This document shows positions 47,438 through 59,956 of a DNA stretch of 64,000 nucleotides, piece by piece. Source of the stretch: Cephalotus follicularis (Eukaryota; Streptophyta; Magnoliopsida; Oxalidales; Cephalotaceae); the NCBI GenBank assembly GCA_001972305.1, contig BDDD01002123.1, forward strand, positions 90,503-154,502, read 5' to 3'. The first letter of the stretch is position 1, and every line of letters starts with the position of its first letter. Position numbers and translations under genes: made by a program. Under the pieces are notes generated by a model. The model made no database searches and was not told the DNA's origin. It saw nothing but the letters and a program-made list of their open reading frames with translations.

Positions 47438-48264
47438 GCTTTTGACAACGCTCGGACCCAGCCCTCTGGGATCCGTCGTGCCCACTACGAGGCCAAACCT
47501 CCTATTAGAGACTCACATCGTAGGTTCAGTAAAACAGAACTTCAGGAATACATTTTTAAACAGAATGAATATAAAAAGTTTAACTAAAAACAATTTAATA
47601 AACAGAAGAATTTTTTTGAAAAGTTAAAAATAAACTAAGTATAAAATTTTACGAAATTTAGACATGTAGTATCCGTTTAACGGACTTATAACCGGATTTG
47701 AAAAAAACCTGATAAACACTTCTATCTTAAAACCCAACAATACTGTCGTCCGTCGGCCGATTTCAATAACAAAATAAACATAATAGATTTGGGCCCCGCC
47801 CAACTCATCAGAAACAGAAAACTAATTATCGGACTCAGTCCGCCAACGGAATAAAGTTTTTAAATATAAACAATACAGAAAAAGAGCTCAACTCATTAAA
47901 CATTAAAGCAGTAAATGAAAATTTAAAATCGTAAAATTGAACTTTTCAACAAAAACTTGAAAATAATTCTAACTCTTAAATTTTTAAGAAAATCGGGCAT
48001 GTAGTATCCGTTTATCGGACTATGCCCCCTGTAAAGAAAACACCATTTATAAATTGGGCTCAGCCCTCAGCAGACCACAAGAAAAATAGAAAATATGCAT
48101 GGGTTGGGCTCCGTCTCAACCATATTATCAAAGCACGAATCATAATTAGGGCTCGGCCATTCAAAACAAAACTATAAAAACATTTATCTAAAAACATAAA
48201 TAAATGCATAATTTAAATGCTAACCTCGTGGATGATATGCACGTGTTGAAACTCTGGTAGGCAT

Positions 48265-50520
48265 GCCCTCGTGGTCTCATAGACACATATTCTGTCCTGA
48301 AACTTTATAATTCCGTCACCATGGATAGAGAATTCGGGCTTCTAACCATCCTGTTCATTCAATGCAGCTTTAAGCAAGATTCCATCCACACTTTGCCTCA
48401 TAGACAGGTTCATTGAGGAGGAAAATTGCTTTAAACTTTTGCGATCTGTATATGCATCATTAAACTATGTACCATAAAGATAATGTCTCCATTTGTGTAG
48501 CACACGGACTAACGCTGCAAATTCTAGGTCATGAGTGGAATAACCTACTAATGAGGTTCCCACTTCCTTGAGACATAGGTGCTCACTTCCCCATACAACC
48601 TCAAAACACAATTCAAACCGTTTCCTTTATAACTGTCATCCCATACAACCACTGTCCTTCCTGTATCGATCGGTTCAAAGTGTAGCAATCCGTGAGAATC
48701 ATTCGACAATGCAGCAGTAATAGCCCGCTAAGCCTAAGAAACTACGGATCTTAGTCACATTGGTTGGTCGTTTCCAATCCTTAAGTGCTTCCATCTTTGT
48801 TAGGTCCATAGATGGACCGGCACTGGAGACAATGTGACCAAGGAAAACTACTTCCTATAACCAAAATTCATATTTGTTGAACATGGCATACTACCAACGA
48901 TCTCCCAAGACCTGTCATGCCCAGCGTAAACGCTTCCCATGGCATTCCGTAGACTTGGAATGAACTAACATATCATCGAAGGAGGTCACGATGATTTGGT
49001 CAAGATATGGATTACACACCCTATTTGTAAGGTTCACAAATGTAGTAGGGCATTGGTCACCCCAAACGACATTACAATCCACTCATAAAGTCCATATCGT
49101 GACTTGGAGGCTACTGATAACAATACATATCCATATAGATCCATCCCTGTAATCACTTACAACTCATCCACCGACAACATTAAAAGGTTTGCCATCATAT
49201 AGGGTCGGCTATCTCTATTACACACGACTCACACACCCATTCGAGATGAACAGATTCTCCTATTGGGGTGTTAACTTACATAACATTCTATAAAGATTCG
49301 GGTTTCACATCAACAGGACATAAGAATTACAAGGAAATGCATGAATAGAGTGAACCCAGATCCGTAAGAGCCCGTACTATCTATAATGAGATAAGAATAA
49401 TACCTCCAAATACTTAAACAGACCCTTCTGCAGCCCCTTTGGTCCATAACACAACTCTACTCTTCTGGAGGTGTCGATCCCATAGACTGTTTACCTCGAT
49501 CTCTTCTCACATGAAAAGGTGAACTAGTATCAGGGTGGTTCTGATACCGCTGTCCACAATCACAGCTTGGCTGATAGCCGATACTCAGATCTTGATGAAA
49601 ATCTCCCTATGATTGACCCATACCCTGTCCTTGCTGACTCTCGAAACCATACCGTTCATGGGACACTCTCTAACCATATGATCCGAAGCTCCACAATCCA
49701 TACACTGGCCAGCCTTCCATCAACAGTCACCACATGCATGATTTGTGCATTGGTAATGCACGCACAGGTCAAAGGAAATCTGATTACCACTACTAGCAAG
49801 TCTAGAGTGACCTCGCTGAACTGTCATCCTCCTCTGGTGCCTATGTCGAAAGTCACACCCTTTTCTCCTTTGCTGCAAACCTTAAAGCTATCTTTGGAAT
49901 ATTTTCAGCTCTAACCCTTAGCTGATGATGTTCCAACTTAGAGAACACTGAAGCACCTTTCAATTGATTAAACAATTCATCACTGTGCGGTAACCGGTAC
50001 TTGTTCCTAACAATACTCTGTTGAGTTACGGATAATCAATGCACATTTGGAGGGATCCATCCTTTTTCTTCACAACAAGATAGGTGCTCCCCAAGGAAAA
50101 ACACTTGGTCTAAAGAAACCTTTATTGAATAACTCCTACAATTGAACTTTCAATTCCTTCAACTCAGGAGGGGCCATATGATAGGAACTCTCGATATCGA
50201 TGCCATCCCTGGGAGCAAATCAATCACAAACTATGTATCCCTCTCTGGAGGTAAGGATTTCGACTTATTTGGAAATACATCCGGATATTCATAGACAACT
50301 GGAACATCCTCCAGCCTCGGTACCCATTTCCTGCCATCGATCACATATGTCAGGTATCCACTGTAATCCTGCTTCAAAAGTGTGTCAGCATGGATAGCGG
50401 AAATCGTATGAACTGACTAGTGCTCTAAGGTTCCAATAACTGAAACGGAGACCGTCCTGGCATACTGAAGGTCACAACCTTCCCGTAACAGTCCACGTGA
50501 GCATAACGTGTTGCTAACCC
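48265..50520 (-). pseudogene. decayed gypsy internal region (RNase H, reverse transcriptase, protease, gag pieces)
   Basis: By nucleotide similarity to the chromodomain element, 48265-48700 matches the integrase/RNase H area (cf. 26745), 48700-49110 reverse transcriptase, 49110-49400 protease, 49440-49850 the gag knuckle area, and 49870-50510 the protease to reverse transcriptase area (cf. 27850-28480). The parts are not in the usual order and no long frame remains. It is an old, heavily broken relic. Confidence 0.65.
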
Positions 50521-51048
50521 ATCCATCCCATATCCATCTGTTCCATATCCATCCGTTCCATAACAATAGAAAGGTTAACTAAATACACATACTGTCCCAT
50601 ACCAACATATATAAGTAGTTAACCATTTACTATTGTCTAACTATACCATTCCATACCCACTGTACCATCTCGTAACTGTATCAGTCCTTAACCGTGCCAT
50701 TCTGTAATCATACCATAAGCCCATACCATAAAACCATGGGACTAGGTCAATTTGCCTACCCTTGGTAGCTCCCTTCCTTTTTCCTTCCATATCCACTTGT
50801 ATAAGAGACAAAAGAATCAGCTATCGATTTCCATAATCATTATCCAAGACAATTACAGAACTACAATCCATCAATATCACTCAATTCCATTAATAGCAAA
50901 CTTATCCATATCACTTAACCTCTAAGAACTTAACATATCACTTATTATTATTCCGCAACTCCAAATGTCTTCAAATACCACTTTATTCTCAACCACTTTC
51001 AATTTCCAACAGCCAAGGACCCTATCATGGCGTATCCAGCATAGACCA

Positions 51049-51060
51049 GCTCTGATACCA
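51049..51060 (-). other. tRNA-iMet primer-binding site of the decayed gypsy
   Basis: The plus strand reads gctctgatacca three bases before an LTR edge at 51064, matching the layout at 30304-30322. Confidence 0.75.
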
Positions 51061-52088
51061 AACTATCACACCCTGAACCACGAGGAAACCCCCACGACTT
51101 GACACGTGAGATACCTCCCTTCAATCCCCTCATATCATATCAATCATACTCCAAAAAGTTCTATAAATTTAAAACTTTAAACAATCATATCACATCAGCG
51201 AAACAATCAATTCATAAATATTCTAACTCTTAGAATTTCTCAAAAATTGGGCATGTAATATTCGTTTATCGGACTTATGCCCCCTGTAAAGAAAACACAA
51301 TTTATATCTTGGGCTCAGCCCTCAGCAAACCACACTCCCGTAGGAGAAAAACATAATTATATCAGTCTAATACCTTAAGTGATGAACCCATGCATATCCA
51401 ATACATCAACACACATATCATAAGCACTGCCACATGTCGACAAGTCGATAGCTGAAATAAAACATATCTCTAAGATTGTCTTTGGAATGTCTCCTATACA
51501 TATCATGGGGCTTATAAATCCGTACAAATCAGATATATATACACAAGGCCCAGATAAGAAACTCATACAATTCATATAAGCATCCATAAACAAAACCATA
51601 CATAAGATCTGGTTACCATTCATAATCTGCTACAGAAATCCGTTCGTCTCAATCTTATTTAGTGCAGTCCATCATCTGGGCCTGACCCATTCCATTACAA
51701 TGAAATGGGTCAGTGACATATAGTCGGGTAGGTATACTACATGCTATGTATGCAACAGTATAACAGTGTGCCATGTGATGCAACCGTATAACAGTATGCC
51801 ATGTAATACAACAGTATAACCACATATATATGCGTGGTATGTTATATGCATGAATGCCAGTTGCGGACAGTCCCTAAACGGGGGTATACTTGGCTAGTCC
51901 TAATCACATCAAAGGTCATAGGTCTGCAGACACTCCATAAAATAATCCATCACCATCCATGGGGATAATTAATCCGTAGGTCTGAGTACTACTCTGCCCC
52001 TCCGGCCTGAGATAGTACTGCCATCGACTACCTACCCTTTCGGGGTCGTAACCGAGTGGGGGAGAGATAACGCTGATCACATCATTGC

Positions 52089-52229
52089 TAAGCCGTAAAA
52101 ACGGACATAGCCCATAATATAATGTTATGCCATAAAAACGGTCATAACCCATAGTGAAATGTTATGCTGTTAAAACGGTCATAACCCATAGTAAAATGTT
52201 ATGCCATAAAAACGGTCATAACCCATAGG
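52089..52229. repeat. 37-bp tandem repeat
   Basis: Four units of the ccataaaaacggtcataacc type follow one another, with small differences between units. They lie within the decayed gypsy LTR. Confidence 0.85.
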
Positions 52230-52804
52230 CGCCATTGGTCCATCCCTAAAGAGATGTCCATACCCTCCAGTGATGTAATCTAACACCCATAATCCTCGCA
52301 ACATAAACGAAGATTATGAATGGGTTATCTCATAGGTCTCAAACAACAATATCCATAACCATAACCATACCATACCATACCCGTAACCCATAAACATATT
52401 TTCATTTAAAGGATATGGACCTACTATAAAGGATCACATAAGATCCACTCTGTCAGAACTATTTAAAAACCGTTTCCATAGCCATAAACCATTTTTCGTA
52501 ACCATAACCATTTTCCATTTTGTTGGTCCCTATCGGAGTTGAAAAACAATGGAGAGGAAGTTTAACTAGGATATTCGCGTCCAGATGTCCCAACCGAGCT
52601 ATCCTAACCATTCATTGAAATCCATTTGAATGTTGAAAACCCTTTCATTAACTTATCTTTAAAGATCTATTTGAAAATTGATTTGGAAATTAAAAGTGTC
52701 AAAAGAGGATTTTCGTAGGTTGCAAGGCCTTAGGGACTCTTCCTATGGAATCTGTTTGGGGAGAAAACTATTTGAAATAAAAAAAAACTATATAAAACGC
52801 ATTA

Positions 52805-52880
52805 GGCGTCGACGCTTAGCACTAGGCATCGACACTTAGCACCTAAGCATCGATTGTCTGTGCTGGGCGTCGACCCTTAA
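52805..52880. repeat. GTCGAC motif cluster in the decayed gypsy LTR
   Basis: Variants of gcgtcgacgctta occur about four times at 15-25 bp spacing. Weaker copies follow to about 52990. Compare 500-577 and 23305-23430. Confidence 0.75.
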
Positions 52881-54171
52881 TATTAAGCGTGGCTGGTCTA
52901 AAAGGAAAGAACGCAAAGCGACAACGAGTTTAGTATTAAAAGCCTAAAGCGTCGGCATATTTAGTTTTGAAAGCATAAAATGTCGATAGAAACAACAGTT
53001 TTAGAGATAGTTTGCAATTCAGTGGAAACCATGTCCAAAATCCATAAAATCAGTTTCAATTGCATTAAAATCAGTTCATAAATCCATTTCCCATAACCCT
53101 AGAATTGAGATGGAGTAGAAGATCAACTCCTCTCAATTTTCCATTAAGCCATTATACACATATGCAATACCCAATACATCCATACACTTATCAATCCATA
53201 ACAATAACAGTCCATACAATCCATTCGAATACATGAATGCAAGCAGATAGTATAACTTACCAGTTAGCAATTGAGCTCAGAAACCTCCTATCCTTGGCCA
53301 CTTCTTCACACTGTATACACAATACATTTTTCTTACACTCTATACACAGGAATCAAATATTGTTGCCACCGGAGCTCCGGCCAACACCCCAGGCTCCGAC
53401 TGCGCCATAAACAGGCTCTACATTGGTCGATCTACACAATACTGCCGTGACTCACCGTAAAATGTGCTGTCACAGCCGGCAGTGAGTCCAACTCACTGAG
53501 TTGACTCACCGGACTTCAACAACTCCAGACACTTCACAAATAGGCTTCCACAATGCTCATTATACACATCTCTGCCTGAGACACGCTGAGAATCAGTGTT
53601 GACTAACCTTGCCGGATCTCTGGCCAGGTCGCTCGAGCTCCGATCAGGCCACCATTCGCCTCCAAATCTTGCGATCAACTCATTGGTAATAGAAACTCTC
53701 CGTGACTCGGCGTCAAACGCCGTGTCACAGGCCGCAGTGAGTTAGAACTATTGAGTTGACTCAGTCAGCTAATTCCCGTCGATTCAGGCCGAACAACGCC
53801 TTGACCGACACCAAAATGGGCGTAGATAGTCCTCAAGATGAAAACCAGCTCCACCCGCGATACTATTTGTGGCGAAAACAGCATCGACAGTGGAAAAGCG
53901 TCGGGCGACAGAGAAAAGAAGAGAAGAAAAAAGGAGAAGAGAGAAGGGGAAAGGCTTTACCATCGGTGGCGGAGGACCCGTGCGTATGCCTTCTCTTCCC
54001 GGCGTCTGGCTCCGATCGCTGATGTCTCTCTCGCTCGCTCTCTCCTTTCTTTGCCCGACGCGCTCTATGTCTCCCTCTTTCTATTCATACGAGCGCTTTA
54101 TGCGCCCGTGATTCCTCTTCTCTTTTTTTTATATATACTTCGGGCCATTCTATGAAATTCGGGGCATTACA

Positions 54172-55936
54172 TCAGATTGACTAACTTCGGCTGACAGAGC
54201 TCAGCAGACTAACCTGTCTAAAAAAAAGGGAGGGGATTAGTCCACAGGACTAGTGAGATGGAACAAAAGACTCGAAAATAGTTTTGCTAGCATAAAATGG
54301 TATTTTTGCAGAATAGTTATAAACATAAGTATAAAACAACTTAAACAGAATATCAGAAATAGAATAACAATCTGAAATCTGATTTATAAAATAGATTATA
54401 AAATAAAAATTAACAGAGTCAGAAACTCAGGTATATGTAGTAGTTAACAGAGTTTAAATAGGATAAATATATAAAGATGTAATGGGTCTACAAGATAAGG
54501 TTGAAGCATGGTCTACAAAATAAGGTTGAAGCCTGGACCCCGTCAGGCCGAACGTCTAGCAGATAATAGTGGCAATGACATCATTGTATCAATGTATCAA
54601 CAGATGGTCATACACGTATAGATAGTGCCTCATGGGCAACAAATAGGTAACTAATACAATACCGAGATCACTAGTGCATCGAAACATATTTAAACAGATT
54701 CAATAGGTACATAAATCACCAATGCTTTAAAATAGATTCAAACAGATACATAAATCATTTTCTTATCAAATACAGATATAACTGAATATAACGTCATACT
54801 ATGACTATCGTCATGCGAGCATTTGTAAAACATTAAAGGAATGTATTAGACACTAAAACTTAAACATATTTCAGAAATGAAGTAAATCCAAGTTCATTCA
54901 GATAAAAAAATAAATAAGTGAACATGTTTAAACATTTAAATCAATTAAAAGAATTTTAGAATAAAAGGGTTAAAGAAAGGTGTTTCATTCACTGTACAGA
55001 CGAGCAAGTCCTAAGACTTGTCACCTCCATGGCCGACCTCAAAAGCAGGATCCTCTGCCAACAGACAGACGGCTAGATAGATAACACACAATCAGAATTC
55101 AACACGTCATAAAACATAAACCCAAACATGACTCCAACGTATACTCATTGTCATGAATGCGTTATGGCAACAACCAATAAAATTCCGTTTAAACCTCAAT
55201 TAAACACAGTTTGAAATCACTAAAGCAAGTCCAAATGGTTGTCCATGTTATCCAATTTTGAATTGATTAAACAAGTCAAGTTCTTAATACCACAAAAATA
55301 GATACGGAAATACGGAATTCAACGGAAAGCAAAACTAATGGAGAAGAGTTCAAAGTTTACCAGAATTAGATGGAACGGAGTACGGAGCAGGAATCACGGA
55401 GCGGAACTGGAATGTAACACATCTACGTGGAAAATGGAGTCAGAATGCTGGACGCCTGTCTGAAACTCACTGCCGGAGGCTGCTGGTACGTGGGCTCAAG
55501 CACCGCCACTGACCGGAGCCTGTTAGCCATGCGAGGTGGTCGGACAATAGTGGGGGATCTGGTGCGTCGAAGGTCGGGGATCACGAATCGGAGGAGCATT
55601 GGTCACGACACCGCCGCATTTGGTCGGAACTAGCGCGTTTGATTAGGGTTGTCTTCGTTGTTGCCTTGAGCTGCCGGCGTCGCCATGGGTCGGGGCTGGT
55701 CGTGTTCGACTCGCCTTGACGCGAGGATGCAGGATCTGGGCTCGCCTTGCCGTGACCGTCGCCAGAGACAGATATCTAACCCACGATAGTGGCGGGGAGA
55801 GAAAAACTGGTCACGTGTGCACGAGGGCAGTTTGTAGGTGTTGGGGTGGGGTCCGGTGCGCTGGGGAGGCCACTGTGGTCTCGCCGGTGCCTCGCCAGGG
55901 TCATTTCGACAGTGACGCTACCGGTCGTGAAGGAGA
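54172..55936 (-). repeat. right part of the old gypsy-type LTR
   Basis: This is non-coding LTR-like DNA. A 26-bp direct repeat of the taaggttgaagcatggtcta kind lies near 54487-54538. GC content rises near 55430-55930. The open frames there are not supported by any domain I know. Confidence 0.5.
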
Positions 55937-55949
55937 AAAGAGAGAGAGA

Positions 55950-55989
<40 letters not shown>
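55937..55989. repeat. (GA)n microsatellite
   Basis: A nearly pure GA run of about 50 bp with single ggg interruptions. Confidence 0.95.
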
Positions 55990-55993
<4 letters not shown>

Positions 55994-56321
55994 AACCAAT
56001 TTTGGCATTTTCTTTATACTCAACCATAACGATTTGTCCAGAATTTAACCAATACGAACAAAAATTGGATGTTAAGGATATACCACTTGGCTTATTTTTC
56101 AAATTTAGCAACAATTTCAGTAAAACATCATTTAATTTAAAGCGATGAAAAATTTATTTATTATGTAGATAAACCATCGGAATAAAATCATACTGATAAA
56201 AAATTTATTAATGTCGTGATGCATATGTCATGAATGCCAGAATAATAGACTAGCCGCTAGACAGACAGACCGAACGTCGCGTAAGCTCACATATACAGAC
56301 TACGAGGATACGGATGTCACA

Positions 56322-56926
56322 GCTTTATTCAGCTTTTACACTTCTAAAAGATTGAGTTTTTAGTAGTTAATACTAAGATTTAGTTGTTTTTTTTTATGAC
56401 TTTACTACTATTTATTTTCTAAAACTTCATATTATGTGCTGTAGGATTTAAGGAGATATGGTAATTACAATATTTTTTTTCCTTTTCCATGTATATTAAA
56501 TTAATATAATTTAAACTTTCAATATATGTCTTTCGTTATGTTACTCTAATTCCCAATTGTTTTTTAAATTTATTCTCGTAATATAAAAGATAATTCTATA
56601 TTTTTCTTGAAAGATTTTAATCTATCCCATTATTTAACTTTTATAATTCTAAAATCGAGTTATTATTAGTTAATTCTAATTCTTTTTTGTATGAACTTAC
56701 TCTTATTTATATTCTAAAAAAATCATATTATTTGTATATGATTATATGGTGATATGATAGTTACAACTTGAGATTTATTTTATTTTATTTTTAATATTTT
56801 GATTAATTTTTGTATAATTTTCATCCATATTAAGGCAAATCCCATATATAATGCATGTTGAATGCCACTACCTCCCATAGGTGCTTTGATAATGAATTTG
56901 TATATGATTTTATGGTGATATGATAG
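56322..56926. repeat. AT-rich spacer with a diverged duplication of about 295 bp
   Basis: The text of 56325-56470 recurs in diverged form at 56625-56770, both ending in gatatgatagttacaa-like sequence. A third partial copy precedes the Tat-like LTR at 56896-56926. No gene is seen. Confidence 0.6.
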
Positions 56927-57421
56927 TGATGTGGGTAAAAGTTAGCCCACAAATTATGCCACGTATCCTCAGGCAATTGAGACAGGTGTCATCCAGAGAC
57001 CCTCGCACGTGGTCAAGTGTTACCAATCAACGAATTGCGTTTAATAGGAATACAGGCATCAAATCCGGTGGAGATCAGGGTTATGCCCGTGATCCTCGGG
57101 CATTTCCTTAGGGGATACACATTAGCTCCGATTCTCACGCTCAGCAGTTACAATCAAGGCCTATAAATATTAGAATCAATGACATTAACTAGGTCAGTCA
57201 TTTCTACATACAAAAGAACCTATATCTTCCTGTGCATTGTCTAACTTGAGCGTCGGAGTGTCCCCGGGAGAACAATCTCCTGGACCTTCAACGTGTTCGT
57301 TCCACTTGTGCAGGGATAATCACCATTCAATCTTTCTTCTCGGGCATGTTACAGTGTTTCCTCCAACAAATCAAAGTCCTCCACGTAGGATACTGTTGAA
57401 GGAAGGATTTTTGTATCAACA
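56927..57421 (+). repeat. 5' LTR of the second Tat-like element
   Basis: It starts TGATGTGGG and ends TATCAACA, 495 bp, just before gttggcggcgtctgtgggaa. The partner LTR is outside the visible part, so ends are set by analogy with 929-1398. Confidence 0.75.
57162..57169 (+). promoter_or_regulatory. TATA box of the second Tat-like LTR
   Basis: The string tataaata lies about 235 bp into the LTR, a comparable place to 1143-1150. Confidence 0.6.
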
Positions 57422-57467
57422 GTTGGCGGCGTCTGTGGGAAACGCAGCAAAAAGCTGTTAAACAATC

Positions 57468-59060
57468 ATGCCAAGAAGAATCAACAACCAGTATGGACCC
57501 ACCGGTAGCCGACAACAGGAGATTCCACCTCTTCCTCCTGAAGCCGGTCAAATTACGGCTCCGGAGCAAGCTCCCGTCATTGGGGAGCAACTCAATCAGC
57601 TCCTCTAGGGAATGGAGCATCTCACAAATTTGTTGGCAACCAATCTAGCCAACCAAGTCGAGGCCGGACCGGCTCGGGCAAACAGCCGAGGATAAAGCGG
57701 TCCTGCCAGGCCAGCGGTAGAGGTAGGGTGCCCACGAGGTGCCAGGCAAAACCCGCTGAGGGGAGACATGCTTCCCCCGAGGCGGTCAGGGGATAATATT
57801 CCCCTGAGGAGGATACCTGGGATTGATATATCTCAGAGGACAGAGTCCTCAACTGCCCGGGATCAGCCCAACAATCCTAGAAGAGTGCATCCCGAGCATC
57901 AGGCAGTGGAGGTGGATCCCCAAGGGGAAGCTAGGGGTGCAGAGGAATCACGAGTGCGATCCAATGCTTCACGCAGGGCAGGAATAGTGCAGGGAAGTAG
58001 GATAGACCACCCGGCCATACTGGTCGGGGGATCGCAAGTTTCTAGCAGGGCTAGGAACATTGAGGATGTGGAGCGAGAGATGAACAAAAGGCTTGCCGAG
58101 GTAGAGAGAAGGCTCCAAGGAGCCGAGCAGCCGAAGGGATGACTGTCTGAGGTGAGCAACATTAGCGCCCACCCCTTCGTATCCGAGATCATGACGGAGC
58201 GTATCCCCAGCGGATTCCGGCTCCCAAGTCTCAAAAAATATGATGGGTCCACGGATCCCATCCAACATGTACACACCTACATTCAAACCATGTCGGTGCA
58301 CCAAGCCTCAGACGCCACACTTTACCGAGGATTCCTGACAACATTGACTGGTGCAGCCCAGTCGTGGTTTTCTACCCTGGCTCAGGGATCAGTGGAGAAT
58401 TTTGACCAGTTTACGGAACTGTTCGTAACCAAATTCCTCAATAGTACTACGCATAGGAGGAATTCTACCCATTTGATCAACGTGGTGCAGGGTAGAGATG
58501 AATCATTGAGGGACTACCTCACCATGTTCAACAAGGAGTCTCTCACAGTGAAAGACCTGGAGTCGTCCTTTGCCCTGGTAGCTTTGAATAGTGGATTGAG
58601 GAATAACTGCTCCTTCACTTTCTATCTTTCGAAGAAACCTGCAGTGGACATGGTAGACTTGCTGAAGAGAGCAAAAAAATATGTAAATGCTGAGGAAGAG
58701 ATGGCAGCCAGGAAATAGAAAACACCCTGGTAGGGCCATCAGGCGGAGAAATGGGCGAAATGCGCCCAGAAAAAAAGAGAAGAGGAATGAGAGGTCCGAG
58801 CTGTCTGAGGAAGACCTCAGACACAAGCTCTCCAGGAGGGATGATTCACCCAGGGGAGGGGCGCCGATCCTGGCCTACAACAACTTTGCCCTCCTCCTGG
58901 ATACACGTACCAGGATACTTGTTATGGAAAAGGACAAGGTCCCCATCCAATGGCCTGCGCCACTGAGGTTCCTAGCAGAGAAGAGGGACACAGAGAAATA
59001 TTGTCGGTACCATTGTGACCACGGGCACGATATAGAGGAGTGCAGGCAACTGAAGAATTA
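57468..59060 (+). pseudogene. gag of the second Tat-like element, broken
   Basis: The first ATG after the primer site is at 57468. The capsid-like region at 58150-58720 includes GFRLPSLKKYDGSTDPIQHV, QSWFSTLAQGSVENFDQFTE and SLRDYLTMFNKESLTVKDLE. A knuckle CRYHCDHGHDIEEC lies near 59005-59050. The same landmarks exist at 1442-2890. The frame is broken. Confidence 0.85.
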
Positions 59061-59100
59061 GATTAAGGACCTGATTCGAAAGGGGCACCTACGCAAGTAT

Positions 59101-59947
59101 GTGGATAGAGATGCTCCACAGGCAATGAGGGAGCGAAGAGAAGAGGCTCCTCAGCAACAAGCGGAGCAACAGCAGCAGCAACCCAGGGGTGTTATCCACA
59201 CCATCTCTAGGGGGGTCGCATCTGGTGGCGACCATAAAAATGCCAGAAAGGCCTATGGGAGGCAATCCCTTCCTGTCCAACAAATTCATCATAGCAAAAG
59301 GCTGAAAACAGTTGGAGATGAGGAGGTGATATCCTTCTCCGAGGCAGACTACAAGGGAGTATGTCTCTCTCATGCTGATCCAGTGGTGGTTACTCTCCTG
59401 GTATAACTTTTCACTATGAAGAGAATTCTTATTGATAGCGGGAGCTCGACCGATATCTTGTACAAACAGCATTTGATCAGCTAAAGATACCGATCGACTA
59501 GCTCAGGCTCGTGAAAACCCCACTGGTGGGATTTGTAGGGGAGATGGTCTATCCTCTGGGATCCATCGACCTGTCCGTAGTCGTAGGCACTGCCCCACGC
59601 CAGACCCAGGTACATATGACATTCATGGTGGTGGACACACCAATCCCATACAATGCGATAATTGGGCGACCAGGCCTGAACCTGGTGGAGGCGATAGTGT
59701 CCACGAGGCACTTATTGATGAGTTCTCTACAAGGTTTGGCGTGGGGGAAGCCAGGGGAGATCAACAGGTGGCAATGCAGTGCTACAAAACTGCCATAATG
59801 GATAAAGGGAAGGAAAAGGTACTTCCCATTGCGAATGTGGAGCTCAGAGGGGATGTGGAACCCGAGCCTCCACAACCTGTTGAGGATGTGATCCAAGTGC
59901 CCCTGGAAAAGGGCAATACTGAAAGAGTTTTCCAAGTTGGCTCATAG
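59101..59947 (+). pseudogene. protease region of the second Tat-like element, broken
   Basis: A Gln-rich stretch near 59145-59180 is followed by a DADPVVVTLLV-type lead-in, a retropepsin active-site context DSGSSTDILY near 59430-59465, and the block YNAIIGRPGLNLVEAIVSTR near 59650-59710. It matches 2950-3690. Confidence 0.8.
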
Positions 59948-59956
59948 CTTGGAGAG

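Larger units (their letters stand above)
51064..54171 (-). repeat. LTR of the decayed gypsy element
   Basis: It starts at tatcacaccctgaaccacg, comparable to TGTCACGCCCCGAACCGTG at 21393, and ends cggggcattaca. About 3.1 kb. It includes a 37-bp array, a GTCGA motif cluster, and a stretch near 51235-51325 that resembles 47985-48075. Confidence 0.7.
47443..56321 (-). mobile_element. old gypsy-type LTR unit with GCTTT target duplication, split by another element
   Basis: The left edge TGACAACGCTCGGACCC and right edge CGGATGTCACA look like gypsy LTR ends read on the minus strand. GCTTT is found immediately outside both (47438-47442 and 56322-56326). LTR-like text occupies 47443 to about 48220 and 54172-56321. 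Between lie a decayed gypsy internal region and its LTR. The simplest reading is a solo or outer LTR that later received another gypsy element. It looks among the oldest layers in the window. Confidence 0.6.

Noticed and set aside
53756-54155. Overlapping plus-strand open frames of 80-105 codons
   Set aside because: They lie inside the decayed gypsy LTR, are low-complexity and show no known domain.
55716-56148. Open frames of about 110-120 codons on both strands
   Set aside because: They run through a GA microsatellite that is open in several frames, and no domain is visible.
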